Assembly (NCBI GenBank): GCA_027922465.2
Contig: BQMF02000014.1
Coordinates: forward strand, 248,001 to 312,000
Direction of reading: 5' to 3'
DNA: 64,000 nt
From: Turritopsis dohrnii
Taxonomy: Eukaryota > Cnidaria > Hydrozoa > Anthoathecata > Oceaniidae
The notes below the pieces were generated by a model, which saw nothing but the letters and a program-made list of their open reading frames with translations, was not told where the DNA came from and made no database searches. This document shows, piece after piece, positions 34,681 to 46,429 of the stretch; the stretch's first letter is position 1, and each line of letters starts with the position of its first letter. The position numbers and the translations under genes are program-made.

Positions 34681-36610
34681 GTAACTTTAAAGCTGTTTTT
34701 TAAATGAATATACCGAACTTCAAAATAATTTTTACCCCGTTGGAAAGCCATTTTCAAGTTTTTTTGGATAGTATGTTGTTGTGAAAAATGAAAAAGTGGT
34801 TTTTGAAAAAATAAGGAAAATGTCTTGGAAAAATGTAGATGTAATTACATCCTTGACTTATTTCTAAAATAAAGACCAGATATGACCATGTTATATGAAG
34901 AATGTTAGTGTTGTGAATGTCAAGTTCTATGGTGTGTATTTATAATTAGGTTTGATTTCTTTCATTACTACTGAATGTATTTGCGTAATGGGAACAGAAT
35001 GACTAGGTCTTTGTGGTGCTTTATACCGAGATGGTTTAGTGATTCAAATAAAACAAAATGAAATAATTTGGAAGAACTCAAGCAGCTATGGAATAAAACT
35101 GTATCAACCTGTATAAAAGTTGTTCATTCTAGTGGCACCCAAAATGTTGGCAAATTACTTTAGCAGCAACTCTAAAAATCAAATTACAAGCATACTAACA
35201 AGCGTTCAACAGGAATGCTTAAATTATCGTTGTTAATCATACTTTTGAAGTATTCCTAAAGGGACTTTCAAAGTACCTGTAACATAAATTTCCCTTTAAA
35301 TTTATTCTCATCAGAATCATAACTTTGACAGCATATACAAACAACGTTTGTTACCTGACTTACACTGCATTAATACCATCACACCTTACAAAAGGCACCC
35401 AGTTAAAATTTCTTGAAATATAAATATTTCCCCTGTAAGACTGGTATAGTTATAGTTATACATTCTCTACACCACGGCTGTTTTCCATATGCGCTCCGCA
35501 TTAATTTTATGTCAATCACGTTACTTCTATCGTTTTTCTATCTCAAGAACTAATGAAGATTTTTGAATTCCGTAAAAAGGATATGAAGGAGAAATGTTAG
35601 GACTACATGTGGATAATTGAATGGATTATCCTGCGTATTCCAATATCGGGTAAATTCGGAAAAAAAACAAAAAAAATGAGGGCAAAATTTCTTGGGCGGC
35701 TTCGCGCTTGTCAAAAGTTTGCCTCATTAAATCATGCTCAGTCTGTTTAATTAATGTTAATAGTAACCTCCAAACCCACTGCGACTAAAAACATGAAAAT
35801 TTGTGACGAAAAACACAATTTCTTCGGCTTCTTTTGAGCTCTACAAGTTTTTTTTCGAAAAGAATCGGAAATTTTCCTTACAGATAGGATTTGGTTCTTG
35901 TCAAAATGGTTCATACCGGTAACTGATATAAGATACTTCTGAAATACTTCAAATCATGGAGATAAAAAAAACAAAAAAACAGGAGATTGAACTCTTTTCT
36001 AAAGGCTATTCAATTCTATTGAAATTTCTTATTGTTTCGGCATGCTTTTGAAGAACATCCGCGATGCGCATTTCACTGGATTTTTTAAGAAACAGATTAC
36101 GTAACTTTTTAACGGGCCGCTTGTTTACAATTTAAATATTAAATTTTTCGACTATTTTCCTTATAAATGCGGTAAATTCTTATTATTTCGGTTACGTATT
36201 CGTATAAGGTATCCTAGCAACAAATTTCACCGAATATTGTCGAGCCGATATTATTTAAAACGACTTTTACTATTTAATTGACGACAACACAAGGCTACAA
36301 AAAGATTAAAATTTGCTATGAAGAACTAGCGCCTCGATTGTGCCGCGCTAAAGTTACACTGAAGAAGTGTTAATGAAGTTTTTTGCTTTTAAATGAAAGT
36401 AAAACCTTTAGGGGATCGTAAGATATACCGACTTCAATCAACACTATTTTCAATGTTTTCGTATAATCGAAAAACGCGGGTTGGCAGCCATCATGTTATT
36501 CATTCACGTTGACCATCACGATCAGTTGCCTACAAACTTAGTTTGATTTTTAATAATATTTAGCTACTTTATAAACAGTTTTTTTAAAAACTACATAATT
36601 CTTCCATGAT
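34681..36610. other. No gene seen
   Basis: AT-rich intergenic DNA. The only notable sequence is ACAGGAGATTGAACTCTTTT at about 35979, which is exactly inverted at about 38212. Confidence 0.35.
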
Positions 36611-36611
36611 G

Positions 36612-37202
36612 GAAGAAGATTTACATAAAGAAATGCTGTCGACTTTGTGTAGAACTTTAAAATCCTAAGTGTGTGATGGAATATTCCGAAATTATTGAAT
36701 TATATATATGGTATTAATGGTATTAATGTGAAAAGAGAGAAGATGATAAAATTTACCCAAAGTTTACGTGTAGTAATTGTAGACGAAAGTTGGACAGATG
36801 TAAAAAACCTACAGAGAATTCAGTATGTTTAGAAGACCCTGGATTTATACCACATAATAAAGATTGCAAGTTGTGTACTTTATCTTCATCTTGTGCTGAG
36901 ACACCAGTCCTTTCTGTGAAAAAATTAGACGAGTTGATGCTGAATCAGGGGTTAATAAAAGTTCAATTCACTCAATGATAACAAACTTAAAAGAATTTTT
37001 ATAAGATTCAACAAAGAAAATTTCACAGATGACGTTGTTATTAATGTAGATTTGAACAATAACTGGACACTACATTATATTATGGAAAAAATGTTACAAG
37101 TGAAATAATAATTTGACTGAGTCGTTCTGTAATGACAATGTAGAAGATGTTACCAAGACATTGTGTGGAATAGATTTTTGTGAAGCACGTGAGCATTCTT
37201 TT
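36612..37202 (+). pseudogene. Decayed zinc-binding protein (paired C-x2-C motifs)
   Basis: Plus-strand fragments in shifting frames encode CCRLCVEL (near 36637), then about 110 bp later KIYPKFTCSNCRRKLDRCKK (36750-36810), CLEDPGFIPHNKDCKLC, and after a frameshift near 36960 LKRIFIRFNKENFTDDVVIN and NNNWTLHYIMEKM. The order of two C-x2-C pairs around an acidic segment followed by YPKFTC..C resembles ZAD-like or related zinc-binding modules in transposon-linked invertebrate proteins. At least two frameshifts and a stop make it non-functional, unless introns explain them. The family name is not certain. Confidence 0.5.
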
Positions 37203-38799
37203 TGAATTGAAAACTACGGCCCGATTACGACTTTATAACATTAAGTAATGAAATATTTTCAATTGTTACTTTAACCAATTAAATTCAAGAACGAAGACGT
37301 TATTTTAAACGCGGGTAAATTTAAAGAGACAAATTTGAATAAAGCACCCGATTCAGCGCATCGCTGATGATTTGAATAGAAACAAGAGCCAGATGGCGCA
37401 AAACGGTAGCAGCAAAAGTACTTGCCACAAGAATACTTTTAAATTTGAAATTTTACTTAAAGTTCATAAACGTTCGGTAAACGTTATTTCTTGAGATATC
37501 TTACTGGTGGAAAACAGGCATAAACGATATTATAATGTTTAAAATTACTAACTCGTGTAATAGGGTCTAATCGCAACACACCAGCAATTTAATTTATTAG
37601 AAGACAAAAGAATTATACATGCATGAGCTGTTTATAACGTACGTTTTTTTTATAAGAGCTTATGTAGAAAAAAAAACGCGTTTCTTCGAAAAAAAATGTA
37701 TGTTTTGAATTATAATTTTTTGAAACCGAAAATGAATTCAAACAGATAACTGCCTTTTTTTAACTCGATTTTTGAAAACCTTGATGTTCAAAGACAGAAC
37801 AGATAGCTAACAAACGTAGAAGTAATAAGAAAGTCTGATCTGTGCTTTACTGACAGGAAAAACATATCTATTTTCAAGTGCCAAAGTTCATTGCTTCAGT
37901 ACCATAAAAGTAACTAAAAGTCCCAGTTTTATGTAGACCTATTTGATTAATATCCATTCCTTCATCAATTAAGTGATAAAATATCAAAGAAAACGTATTT
38001 TAAATGTATGTGATTGAAAACCTTCGAAAATTCAAAAGGCTGCGTTCGTTCATTAGAATGTATATTGAGTTTTTAGTGGGGACTCGCATACTCTAAATCG
38101 TAGGCTAAAAACTGCCGTTTCGGCCGGAGTAGTAGTAGTAGTAGGAGTAGTAGTAGTAGTAGGAGTCCAAGGGTGTTTTAATACGGTATTCGCTTACGCT
38201 GCTACCGTAACAAAAGAGTTCAATCTCCTGTTATTTTTTCTACCTCCACGTTCAAATGGATATTTAGTGGTTGATTCATCCCCTGTCTACGCTCAGCAAT
38301 TCCAGGGGTCAAAAATCGGAAATGTAATAATTTGGCATCATCTATATTTTCTCGAAGGATAAATTGGGTACTTCGTGATTAAGAACAAATGGAAAGACAA
38401 GTTAAAAAGTGTCAGAATATTGTATTCACTTCAATAGATTTACAACAGTTTACGGCTGTGCACAGTTTCCTTTCCAGTTCCTATATTGATGAAGATATGG
38501 TCTATTTAAGTTATGTACAATATAATTTTTATCTTCTTGTAATCCTGTTAACTGTCATGGATTAATAAGTAAGTAAGTAAGCAAGTATCAATTAATTTCA
38601 ATACAGATAAGTGGAGGCCACTTTAATAGAATTAATCTAAACGAAGGAAGGGTTACCACATCAAAAAGTTACAAACATCAAAATGTTGCAAAATTTAACA
38701 AACAAGTAAACAAATAAAAAGTAAAAAGCTAAAATAAATGAGAAAACAAAAAAGTTGCTACAAAACACATTTTGTGACAACTAAAATAAAAGTAAAACA
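37203..38799. other. Intergenic; microsatellite and an (AAGT)n tail
   Basis: A (GTA)n tract with GGA interruptions spans 38130-38165. Near 38565-38585, TAAGTAAGTAAGTAAG follows a short hydrophobic open frame and could be the microsatellite tail of an old LINE. No exon is supported. Confidence 0.4.
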
Positions 38800-39482
38800 A
38801 GGTGCCCTTCCGGGCAGAAAAATTTCTGCAAAATGAGCTGAAAACTGAAAATGTGAAAAATTAAATACTATAATAACATCATGTGACTTGCATGATTTTA
38901 AATCATTGAATTGTCGAATTATTTCTACAATACATTACATTCCTAATTACCTGCTTCTCAGGACATTTTGAAGGCATAATTGAGACAATGCAAAACTTTA
39001 TTATAATGTATATATACTGACATTAAACTGAACGACATGTTTGTTGATACAAAATAATATAAACGATATATGGATCCTTTCAGATATCTTAATGAGTATG
39101 CTCGTAATTCATTAACTCAAAACATTTTTCCAAGAACATATAAATATTGATCATGCAAAAATACATTCATATCTCGACTAAAATCTACATAAATATATAG
39201 CTAACACAAATCACAAATTTCTGTTTTAGTTTGATTAACAATATGGCATGCACTTACATTCTTCATGTAAGTTGAAATTCATGATCAGTTTTAAAAAAAT
39301 CATTAGGAAATTTAAGAAAAGTTGAATGATTTTTACAACATAACATTACATTTGTGATTACATATGCACCCAGAGGCATTACAAAATTGTAATTGACATT
39401 ATGCGAATCACCTTTTAATTTGTTATTGTGATTAGGAAAGCCATTTGTAATGAAGGTAAAAAATATAATATGACTGGGTCTT
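38800..39482 (-). repeat. 3' UTR and terminal hairpin of an L2/CR1-type LINE
   Basis: It lies directly 3' of the reverse-transcriptase fragment. On the minus strand it ends with TGCCC-GGAA-GGGCA (38812-38825) followed by CCTTGTT. A block with AATAAAGTTTTGCATTGTCT near 39000 matches the tandem modules at 7208-14080. This ties those modules to a LINE 3' end. Confidence 0.7.
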
Positions 39483-39827
39483 TCAATCAGTTAGGTGATA
39501 AAGTTGACAAATCATCAACATCAAGGTAGTTCTGAAGCAGATTCCAAAGGCCACTGATTGGTATGTTAAAGAGTGATCGCCAAACCTAACGGTGGAAACT
39601 TTAGAAAGACGAAAAATACTAGATTTCGCTCTTCGAAGACAAGAATAATCAAGAATGATATCAGCTATATCAAAAGTGTCATACAACAGAGAAGGTACAT
39701 CGCCATTCAGAACCTTATTCATAAAGACTATGTTACAAAACTTGATAAAATCATGAAAAGAAAGAATTCTAAGTTGAGTAAAAATGTGAAGAGAACCTTT
39801 GAAAAGTCCAAGATTTTCTTGCTCCAA
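39483..39827 (-). pseudogene. C-terminal fragment of an L2/CR1/Jockey-like LINE reverse transcriptase
   Basis: The frame has the typical LINE tail: LRILSFHDFIKFCNIVFMNK, LNGDVPSLLYDTFD, RRAKSSIFRLSKVSTVRFGD. A shift after HSLTYQSVAF moves the usual W-N-x-L motif into another frame. The catalytic palm is absent, so the copy is 5'-truncated, as usual for LINEs. Confidence 0.72.
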
Positions 39828-40755
39828 CTAACCCAAGTTATGAACAATACCATGTAATGTTTACTTAAATATGCTACCGAATTCACATATCTAGCACAAT
39901 TTGGAAGGTTTCCACGAAGAACAATTGGAAGGTTCTGATGTTAAATTTGACAGTCACGTTTGATCTATTTTAAATCATTTGGTTGTAATAGATTTAATAG
40001 TGTTGACGTCAATACAATTGTGATTTTGATATTTTCAAATGATTTTGGTTCACTTCTATCAAATATCATTTTATTCTCCATATGAATCACAAGTCTTATT
40101 TTGGGAATTGTGATAGACCTGTTCTCACATAAGCAACAAGAAAAGAATGGATAGTCATTCAGATATCTTGAAAATTAGGCTAAAGCAATTTCCTCAAGGC
40201 TGGAGGCGGAAATTGTTCAAGCTATGAGGGTTCTAGTTTGACTTTGTTTTTCATTTCTTTATACTATTTTCTTGTATTCAAACGAAAAACAAGAAAAAAG
40301 TTTTTCCAGACCTCTGTTTCTTTTTCAAACTATTTTTAATGCCACTATTCCAAATAATCCGGAATTTTAAGAATCATAACACATGGTTAATAGATTATAC
40401 CACAACAAGACTATATTTCATAATTTTATAGTTTAGTTGGAGAATCTTTTATGGCAAGCAGATCCAGATCTCCTGAGTAACGCCTTTTGTTCTTTACTTT
40501 TATTTCAGAACTGAACATTTTTTGTACACCCGTGAATGTAGGAGCTTCACAGCAACAAAACTGGATCTGTCGAGAAGAAATGTTTCTGCTAGGTAAAACT
40601 AAAAATTTACCGTTTTCAATATAGAAATATGGTAGAAAGAGAGGGAACCTGACTACCTGACGAAAAAAAAACACTTTTGAATGCGCAACATTTTCTCTGC
40701 ACACATTAATCCCAAATTAATCCCATTTCTTTCTCTCACAACCTTCTTCTCTCAG
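39828..40755. other. Upstream region or intron of the galactosyltransferase gene
   Basis: The next exon begins with a strong acceptor (pyrimidine tract and CTCAG at 40751-40755), so this is intron or includes the missing first exon. I could not find a signal-anchor exon in it. Confidence 0.4.
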
Positions 40756-41738
40756 AAAGCCAAACAAGTTGAAGAGATATGGCATAAGGTTCATGCTATA
40801 CATAATATCTTTTATTATTTAGACCAGGATACTGTTGTCGATACGGAACCTCCCGATTATGGAGACTTACAAAGATCATTAACATTCGTTTCAGAGGGTG
40901 GTACTTGGAGCCCGGAAATATGCGCACCTAAACATACAGTAGCTATAATCGTTGCATACAGAAACAGATGGGAGAATCTCAAGATTTTGTTGCGTTACCT
41001 TCATCCATTTTTGAAGCGGCAGCAACTTCGATATCGTATATTTGTTGTCGAACAATGGGATTTATATCCGTTTAATCGAGCCAAATTATTTAATATAGGT
41101 TACAAAGAAGCGCTAAAGTTTGAACCGTTTGACTGCTTTATTTTCCACGATGTCGATTTTGTTCCCGAAAATGATCATAATATGTATGATTGTGTCGGTA
41201 GTCCGCGACATATGATTGGTCGAACAGTGAAACCACCATACATTAATATCACCATCCCTGAATGGTTTTTTGGTGGGGTTGTTGCTTTGACTCCAGATCA
41301 TATTGAACGTTTGTATTTGACATATATTTTTTGAGAAAATGTTTGACAATGTTTGACAAACCATTGAATAGTTTGAATGAAACTTTTTTTATAGTTGTTA
41401 ATGGTTGGTCAAACAAGTACTACGGTTGGGGGGATGAAGATGGTGATTTAAAAGTCCGTGTAAAGAAAGGAGGACTAAAATATACAAGAGCAGATCCTTT
41501 GTCAGGTGGCTTCAAACATTTGGGTCACGAGAAACAAGAAAGAAACAGAAAGAGGACAAAATTAATCCGGAGCATCAGAACCAGTAATTTAAAAGTACAG
41601 AAAGAAGGACTAACTAACGTCAATTACTCAATCGTCAGCATCATGCAATTACCATTATTCACGCATATAAAAGCTGACGTCAAAATGACGGAGGAGGAAA
41701 AAAAACTGACTAGTCTATGCGATTTTGACAGATGTTAA
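40756..41738 (+). CDS. Beta-1,4-galactosyltransferase (GT7), first exon missing
   Basis: This Golgi enzyme transfers galactose from UDP-Gal to terminal GlcNAc. Two exons are visible. The first, 40756-41308, enters in phase 0 after TTCTTCTCTCAG. It carries HTVAIIVAYRNRWENLKIL, RIFVVEQ, FNRAKLFNIGYKEAL, the metal-binding DVD in FIFHDVDFVPENDHNMYDC, and WFFGGVVALTPDHIE. An 86-bp intron (41309-41394, GTTTGT...TATAG) joins cleanly to LVNGWSNKYYGWGDEDGDL, the acceptor-binding motif, in the second exon (41395-41738). The frame ends at TAA 41736-41738. The order and NDHN/PRHM spacing fit vertebrate B4GALT1-6, not B4GALT7. The usual WGWGGEDDD reads YGWGDEDGD. The membrane anchor must come from an upstream exon. 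Confidence 0.92.
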
Positions 41739-43196
41739 GATGATTTTACAACTTCCTTTTTGAAACCTATCTCTAAATTGTGTTTGTTTTCTCGCAAGGA
41801 AGAATCTAGAAAAAAGAAGCACCGAAGATGTAAATCTATATTATATTTTTGTATCGTTATTAGGAGTATTTGATTGGTCGCATTTTTAAAGTTCATCTAC
41901 TTTGGCTTTTTTAACATGGCTCTCATTAATGTTTTTCAAATGTTTGTATAGAATAGGTTGTTTTACTGGAAGAAGAAGAAGAAGAAGAAGAAGAAGAAGA
42001 AGAAGAAGAAGAAGAAGAAGAAGAAGAAGAAGAAGAAGAAAAGCACTCTCCCTCTTCTACCTTTTTCATTTTTTGAAGAAGAACTATGAAAGCGTTACAG
42101 CAGAAAGGATGTTACCCTGCATCATATCCATATCAAAACACGGACAGTAAATAGTATAAAGAATGATCTTAGTCATATTATTCTAGCCTCTGTGAGTTTG
42201 TCCTCCAACAACTCAAATGTTGTCCATAATAAATTTTAAACATGACAATATCTTAGGGAAGCTTATCAATGTCTTATTAAAACAGAAAGCGCTCTATTAA
42301 AGCCTCGTCATCTTTATCCACATATATTCTATATTTTTTTGCTGCGACTTTTTCTTCTTTCTTACGGGAGAAGCAGTCCCGTGCTCGTCCACCATTTTGT
42401 TTGTTTTGATTTTTCTATCTTTCTCGCACCGTCTATGCTTTAACTAATGACGAAGGATTCCTTGTTGTAGATATTAATATGATTTTAGTGAGTAAAATCA
42501 CGGTAAAATTTGCAAGTCAGCAGTTTAAAAAAATTAGGATCACAGCTTTTTATAGCTTCGTTGATTAACTTTAAAGAGAAGTTTTCCGTTCAAAACAATT
42601 TCCTCGAATAAGTCAAGTATGGAAAAAAAACTTACTTATTTAAAAAATATTTATAACAATGCAGTTGTAAGAGTTTTCTTATAAAAAGAAAACGTGTGAC
42701 GAGAAAAGTACAAAGCACTCGACAGAATGTAATATTCTTGAAACTCAAGATCCTTTTCCAGTAACTTACAGGTAACTTATTTACCTGTATTTCCATGGTT
42801 TTCTCATTTTTGAATTGACAGTTCACCAAGAACAACTTGAAAATTTACGATTGGTCATCTCCTTCCGAACTTCAAATTTTCAGTTTGTCTAATTTTTTTA
42901 GGTTTTGAGAACCATCCATTGTCATTGAAAACAACGTAAAAATCGAGTTCAGAATGATGTTGATTTCCCCTGATCATTCATTGCCTCATAGTAATACTAT
43001 TGATACTATTTACAAATCACATACACGCGCACACTACCGACCTTCACATTGCCATAAATGAAAAGAACACTGCTCACGTGCAACTGCAACTTGCGTGGTA
43101 TGAAAATCGAGTTCATTTATTTGAGTTTACTCGCTTTAACTGCTCCTTGAAATTTTATAGCTTACTTCCGTTTTAGCTATTCGTAGAAATATGCTT
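41739..43196. other. Downstream flank; (GAA)n microsatellite at 41969-42041
   Basis: About 24 GAA units lie 230 bp after the galactosyltransferase stop. I recognise no gene, RNA or element in the remainder. Confidence 0.6.
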
Positions 43197-43440
43197 AAGT
43201 AAAAGTAAACAAGAGGCCCCTGGGGCATGAAGGTCAGCGCTCTCGGCAAAGCTGAAAAATAATGGACTGCAAAGCAAAATCGAAATACATTTTTACTCCG
43301 GGAAGGTCGAAATAGGAATCTAGAGTGACAATGGTTAAAGGAATAAACCATTTTGGTTAAAAACAATCTAAAACAGATATTGAATTCATAAGGCAATATC
43401 ATTCCAAATTTAATTCAATACAATACATCAGAGACTGACA
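43197..43440 (-). repeat. Inverted copy of repeat family H1
   Basis: On the minus strand it runs ...ATTCCTATTTCGACC...CAGTCCATTATTTTTCAGC...CTGACCTTCATGCCCC and ends CTCTTGTTTAC, matching 195-435. The terminal hairpin is eroded. Confidence 0.65.
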
Positions 43441-44205
43441 TTAAATATACAAAAAATTTATTCAAATGCCTCACATTTATCTTGTACACAAATAAAACAA
43501 ATTTTAAGCAGATAAGACTTTCATGCATATTTATCTCCAAGAAGTCATATCCAATTGAATTGAATTGAATGGAACGCAGTTTTCATGGCCACACTCACAA
43601 TAAGAAAACGTTTTAAAATATCTTCTTTTAACCTATTCATGCAACAACCATAGTTGGAAAATAGCCTCTCATTCAGCCTACAACAGACTTCAGCCTGCAA
43701 TCGAGGACACAAAATCTTGGAATTACGGACGGACGGACGGACGTACAAACGCTAATGAAAGATCAGCTGCTATCGCGCTGACCAATTATATCATGTCATT
43801 TATTTTTAAAATTTTCACTTATAGGCTACAACAGCTGACTCGAAAATGTGAATTTGAAGAGGAGGAAGATTTTGCTTTGGCTGAACAATTTATCTGTGGT
43901 TTTAAAAAGTAAATAAGTAGCACATCATGAAATACAGTTTCTTTTGGAACCATTGTTTAAACTGATATTTGATTGGTTTAAAATCGTAAATAAAAACCAC
44001 GTGAAGTTCACGTTCGGAACGCATTGTGTAAAGCATGAAAGTTTGCTGACATTTTAAATGCGACTGCGACAATGAACGGCTAAGTTAAGAACATGCAAGA
44101 TTTGAAACACATGCACGTATTTGTCTTCATGTGCAAACGAGCTTTATTAAGCCATAAAGGCAGCAACAAAGGAAGTATAAATCATTAGAATTGAACCTCA
44201 GTTCT
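43441..44205. other. Short repeats, no gene
   Basis: It contains an ATTGA/TTGAA-type tract near 43550, a (GGAC)n tract at 43726-43742, and the dispersed block GAAAGATCAGCTGC...GCGCTGACCAAT (43758-43790) also seen near 29900. Confidence 0.5.
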
Positions 44206-44315
44206 CCCATTATACGTCCCTCACTTATCGCGGTTTTAAGTGCAATAATTTGGAGCAAGTGGGGACACAACGCAGGTTGAACATGGGCGGCGAGTGACGC
44301 CACGTTGGCCACTAG
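44206..44315 (+). mobile_element. 3' end of a non-autonomous Helitron copy
   Basis: GAACATGGGCGGCGAGTGACGC, a weakened hairpin and CTAG at 44312-44315 before a T match the 3' end of the copy at 15557-16038. The 5' part is diverged or lost. Confidence 0.6.
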
Positions 44316-44581
44316 TACTAGTATAATATTCTTAATAAGTAAATAAATAAATAAATCATATGGAGCAGGGATAATGAGGCATTTCTCGAAGTACACACTA
44401 CTTAGTTAAATGGGTTAGTCAGAAGCATTTTGAAGTACAAAAGAGTTACAAGCAATAAACAATCGAATAATTGGCTAATACAAATAAGAAGTTTGCATGA
44501 GTGCTGGAGAGCTCTCAAATGTTTTGCAGCAGAAAGAAACAGCAGTGACACTAGTGTAGTTGATTTCAAAATCCATTTTGA

Positions 44582-45487
44582 TCATCTAAAGTATTCATCA
44601 GCACTGTATCCAAAAGCTTCGAAATCATCTTTATAAATTTCGTAAACACTTTCAATAATGTTGATGGGGATTTTTAAGAATTCTTGAAAATGCAATGAAG
44701 AAGCACTTTGTTTAAAATCCATATGTTGTGGAAAAGTAACTTTTCCATTATACCCTGTTGCGTTGAGTACAGCTTTTGCATCTTCAGTCATGGAATCCAT
44801 ATGACCAATGAAATCGTAGTCAAAGTTGCATGGATCGCATAATGTCGTAACTTTTTCCCAATGCTCATTTAGCATTATTTTCTTTTTCGATGTAAATATG
44901 ATATATTTCAAAAACTCCAAGAATGTCACTCCTTCACCTTTTTCTATTTCCAATGGCGTTGCATTATCACGAAACTTTTTTAAGATTGTTGATCCATAAT
45001 GCGTGTAGAATTTTTCATTCCTTCTTCCACCAGAAGAAAACTTGTCCCTGTATGCTGAATACAACCTTTCGAAAGGATGACGAGTGAAAAAGAACTTGTA
45101 GTGTGACTTCAGCTTCTTACTCTTCTCTGATTCCTCAAGACGAGACAGCTTAATTCTTGACATGCCATGAATTTTATCCTCAGCAAAGAGATTTGGAGTC
45201 CTTCCATCAAGTGTATAGAGGACACGTTTCCAATTTGAAGATCCTGCCTTTGGAACAGCACAATATATGATGGATGGCAAGTCAAAAACTTCAATGTTCC
45301 ATCCCAAATTATGATTAGTGTCAATCACCTGATTGGTATCTTTAATCTGATTGCAATAACGTATTAGTGTTTTTTTTCTATATCTTTGAACAGGGGTCAG
45401 TTTTTCTAAATTGCTTTTTTGGAAAGTCTGAATGTTTTCTTCTTGTGATACTTCCAGTTTCTTAACTTGCAAGTCGCAACTGTTTAT
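44582..45487 (-). CDS. Carbohydrate 4-O-sulfotransferase (CHST8-14 family), last exon
   Basis: This is a Golgi enzyme that moves sulfate from PAPS to GalNAc or a related sugar; the closest family look is chondroitin/dermatan 4-sulfotransferase (CHST11-14). Visible motifs are the 5'-phosphosulfate loop YCAVPKAGSSNWKRVL, the 3'-phosphate motif FFTRHPFERLYSAYRDKF, and NEHWEKVTTLCDPCNFDYDF with the paired cysteines. The first in-frame ATG lies after the PAPS loop, and a TAG (45488-45490) closes the frame upstream. The exon therefore starts at an acceptor (TTTAG before 45487, or AACAG before 45479), and the signal-anchor exon lies further right. The family usually has VGC or VAC where this has AGS. 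The stop is TGA at 44584-44582. Confidence 0.92.
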   Translation of the reverse strand: MNSCDLQVKKLEVSQEENIQTFQKSNLEKLTPVQRYRKKTLIRYCNQIKDTNQVIDTNHNLGWNIEVFDLPSIIYCAVPKAGSSNWKRVLYTLDGRTPNLFAEDKIHGMSRIKLSRLEESEKSKKLKSHYKFFFTRHPFERLYSAYRDKFSSGGRRNEKFYTHYGSTILKKFRDNATPLEIEKGEGVTFLEFLKYIIFTSKKKIMLNEHWEKVTTLCDPCNFDYDFIGHMDSMTEDAKAVLNATGYNGKVTFPQHMDFKQSASSLHFQEFLKIPINIIESVYEIYKDDFEAFGYSADEYFR

Positions 45488-46030
45488 CTAAACAACAGAT
45501 GATAAAGACTCGTTGTTTATTATTATATGTCAGCATAAAGTCACTTGAAGCCTACTAATGTCATATTGTTGACATGACCAGATGTTAAGGCCTTCACCAG
45601 GTAACTTTTCAAGGGCTATCAGGTGGCCACATGATAAAACCCAAAATCGCGCATGCGAAGTAAGAAAACCTCGCTAATATGAGCTTAATGAGTCACAATT
45701 GGGAAAAACTCATCAAAATCTTCACTAAGTAACTCTTCCAGTGCTATCATGTGGCTGCGTAATAAGCCTGGAACTCGCACATGCGCAGTAAGAGACTGTC
45801 AATAGAAGCAAAGTGGGTCATAATTAGGCGAAACCCATGAACTTCATCATGAATTAGCTTTGTAAAGGCTGTCAAGTAACCATAAAATGAAACCGAAAAT
45901 CGCATATGGGCAGTAGAAATAAAACTCAAAACCGCTCATGTGCAGTACTAAATGCAAGTTCAATGGGCCATGCTTAGCTTAAAAACACGAAGGTCTTAAC
46001 TAGGTCACTTTCAAAGCTCTATAAAGTCAA
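45488..46030. repeat. Degenerate 125-150-bp tandem repeat with CGCATGCGC motifs
   Basis: Four diverged units start near 45588, 45714, 45838 and 45989. Each begins like CTTCACCAGGTAACTTTTCA. The first three continue to a GGCTATCAGGTGGCCAC-like block, and two end with a palindromic GCGCATGCG-like motif. The left part (45519-45656) is inverted at 47382-47525. Confidence 0.7.
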
Positions 46031-46429
46031 GCTATTGTTTTCCTTCATTGTGATGCGTATTACTTTTTGCGGAATAAACATTTTTACTAAGAATATGTTA
46101 GTTCTCCTTAAAATTTGCTTTCAAACAAAGACGTTTTTGCGTATAATGGTACTTTTGTTATTGGTATTAGACTTAAATAATTTGAATTTTTTCTTCCTCG
46201 TCCTTACGTCCAAGAGCAAACAAGTTTACGACTGCTTAACGGTATGTTTCACTAGAGCATTAGAAATGGGACTGATTTATTTCGACGTTTGACATACCAG
46301 TAATAGTTTATTGCTGTCTCCACGTTATTTCGTTAAAAAGTTATTCACACTTTGAGCGTACTAACATAAAAGATACTAATTATGGGTACCTGTGGAAGTA
46401 AAAATATCTTCAAAAACATGAGACAATAA

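Noticed and set aside
41902..42150. Frame with a long arginine run
   Set aside because: It is a translation of the (GAA)n microsatellite.
43136..43402. Shared peptide FRFCF-VHH between frames at 302 and 43136 as evidence of a gene family
   Set aside because: The similarity extends through stops and non-coding flank, so it reflects the DNA repeat H1.
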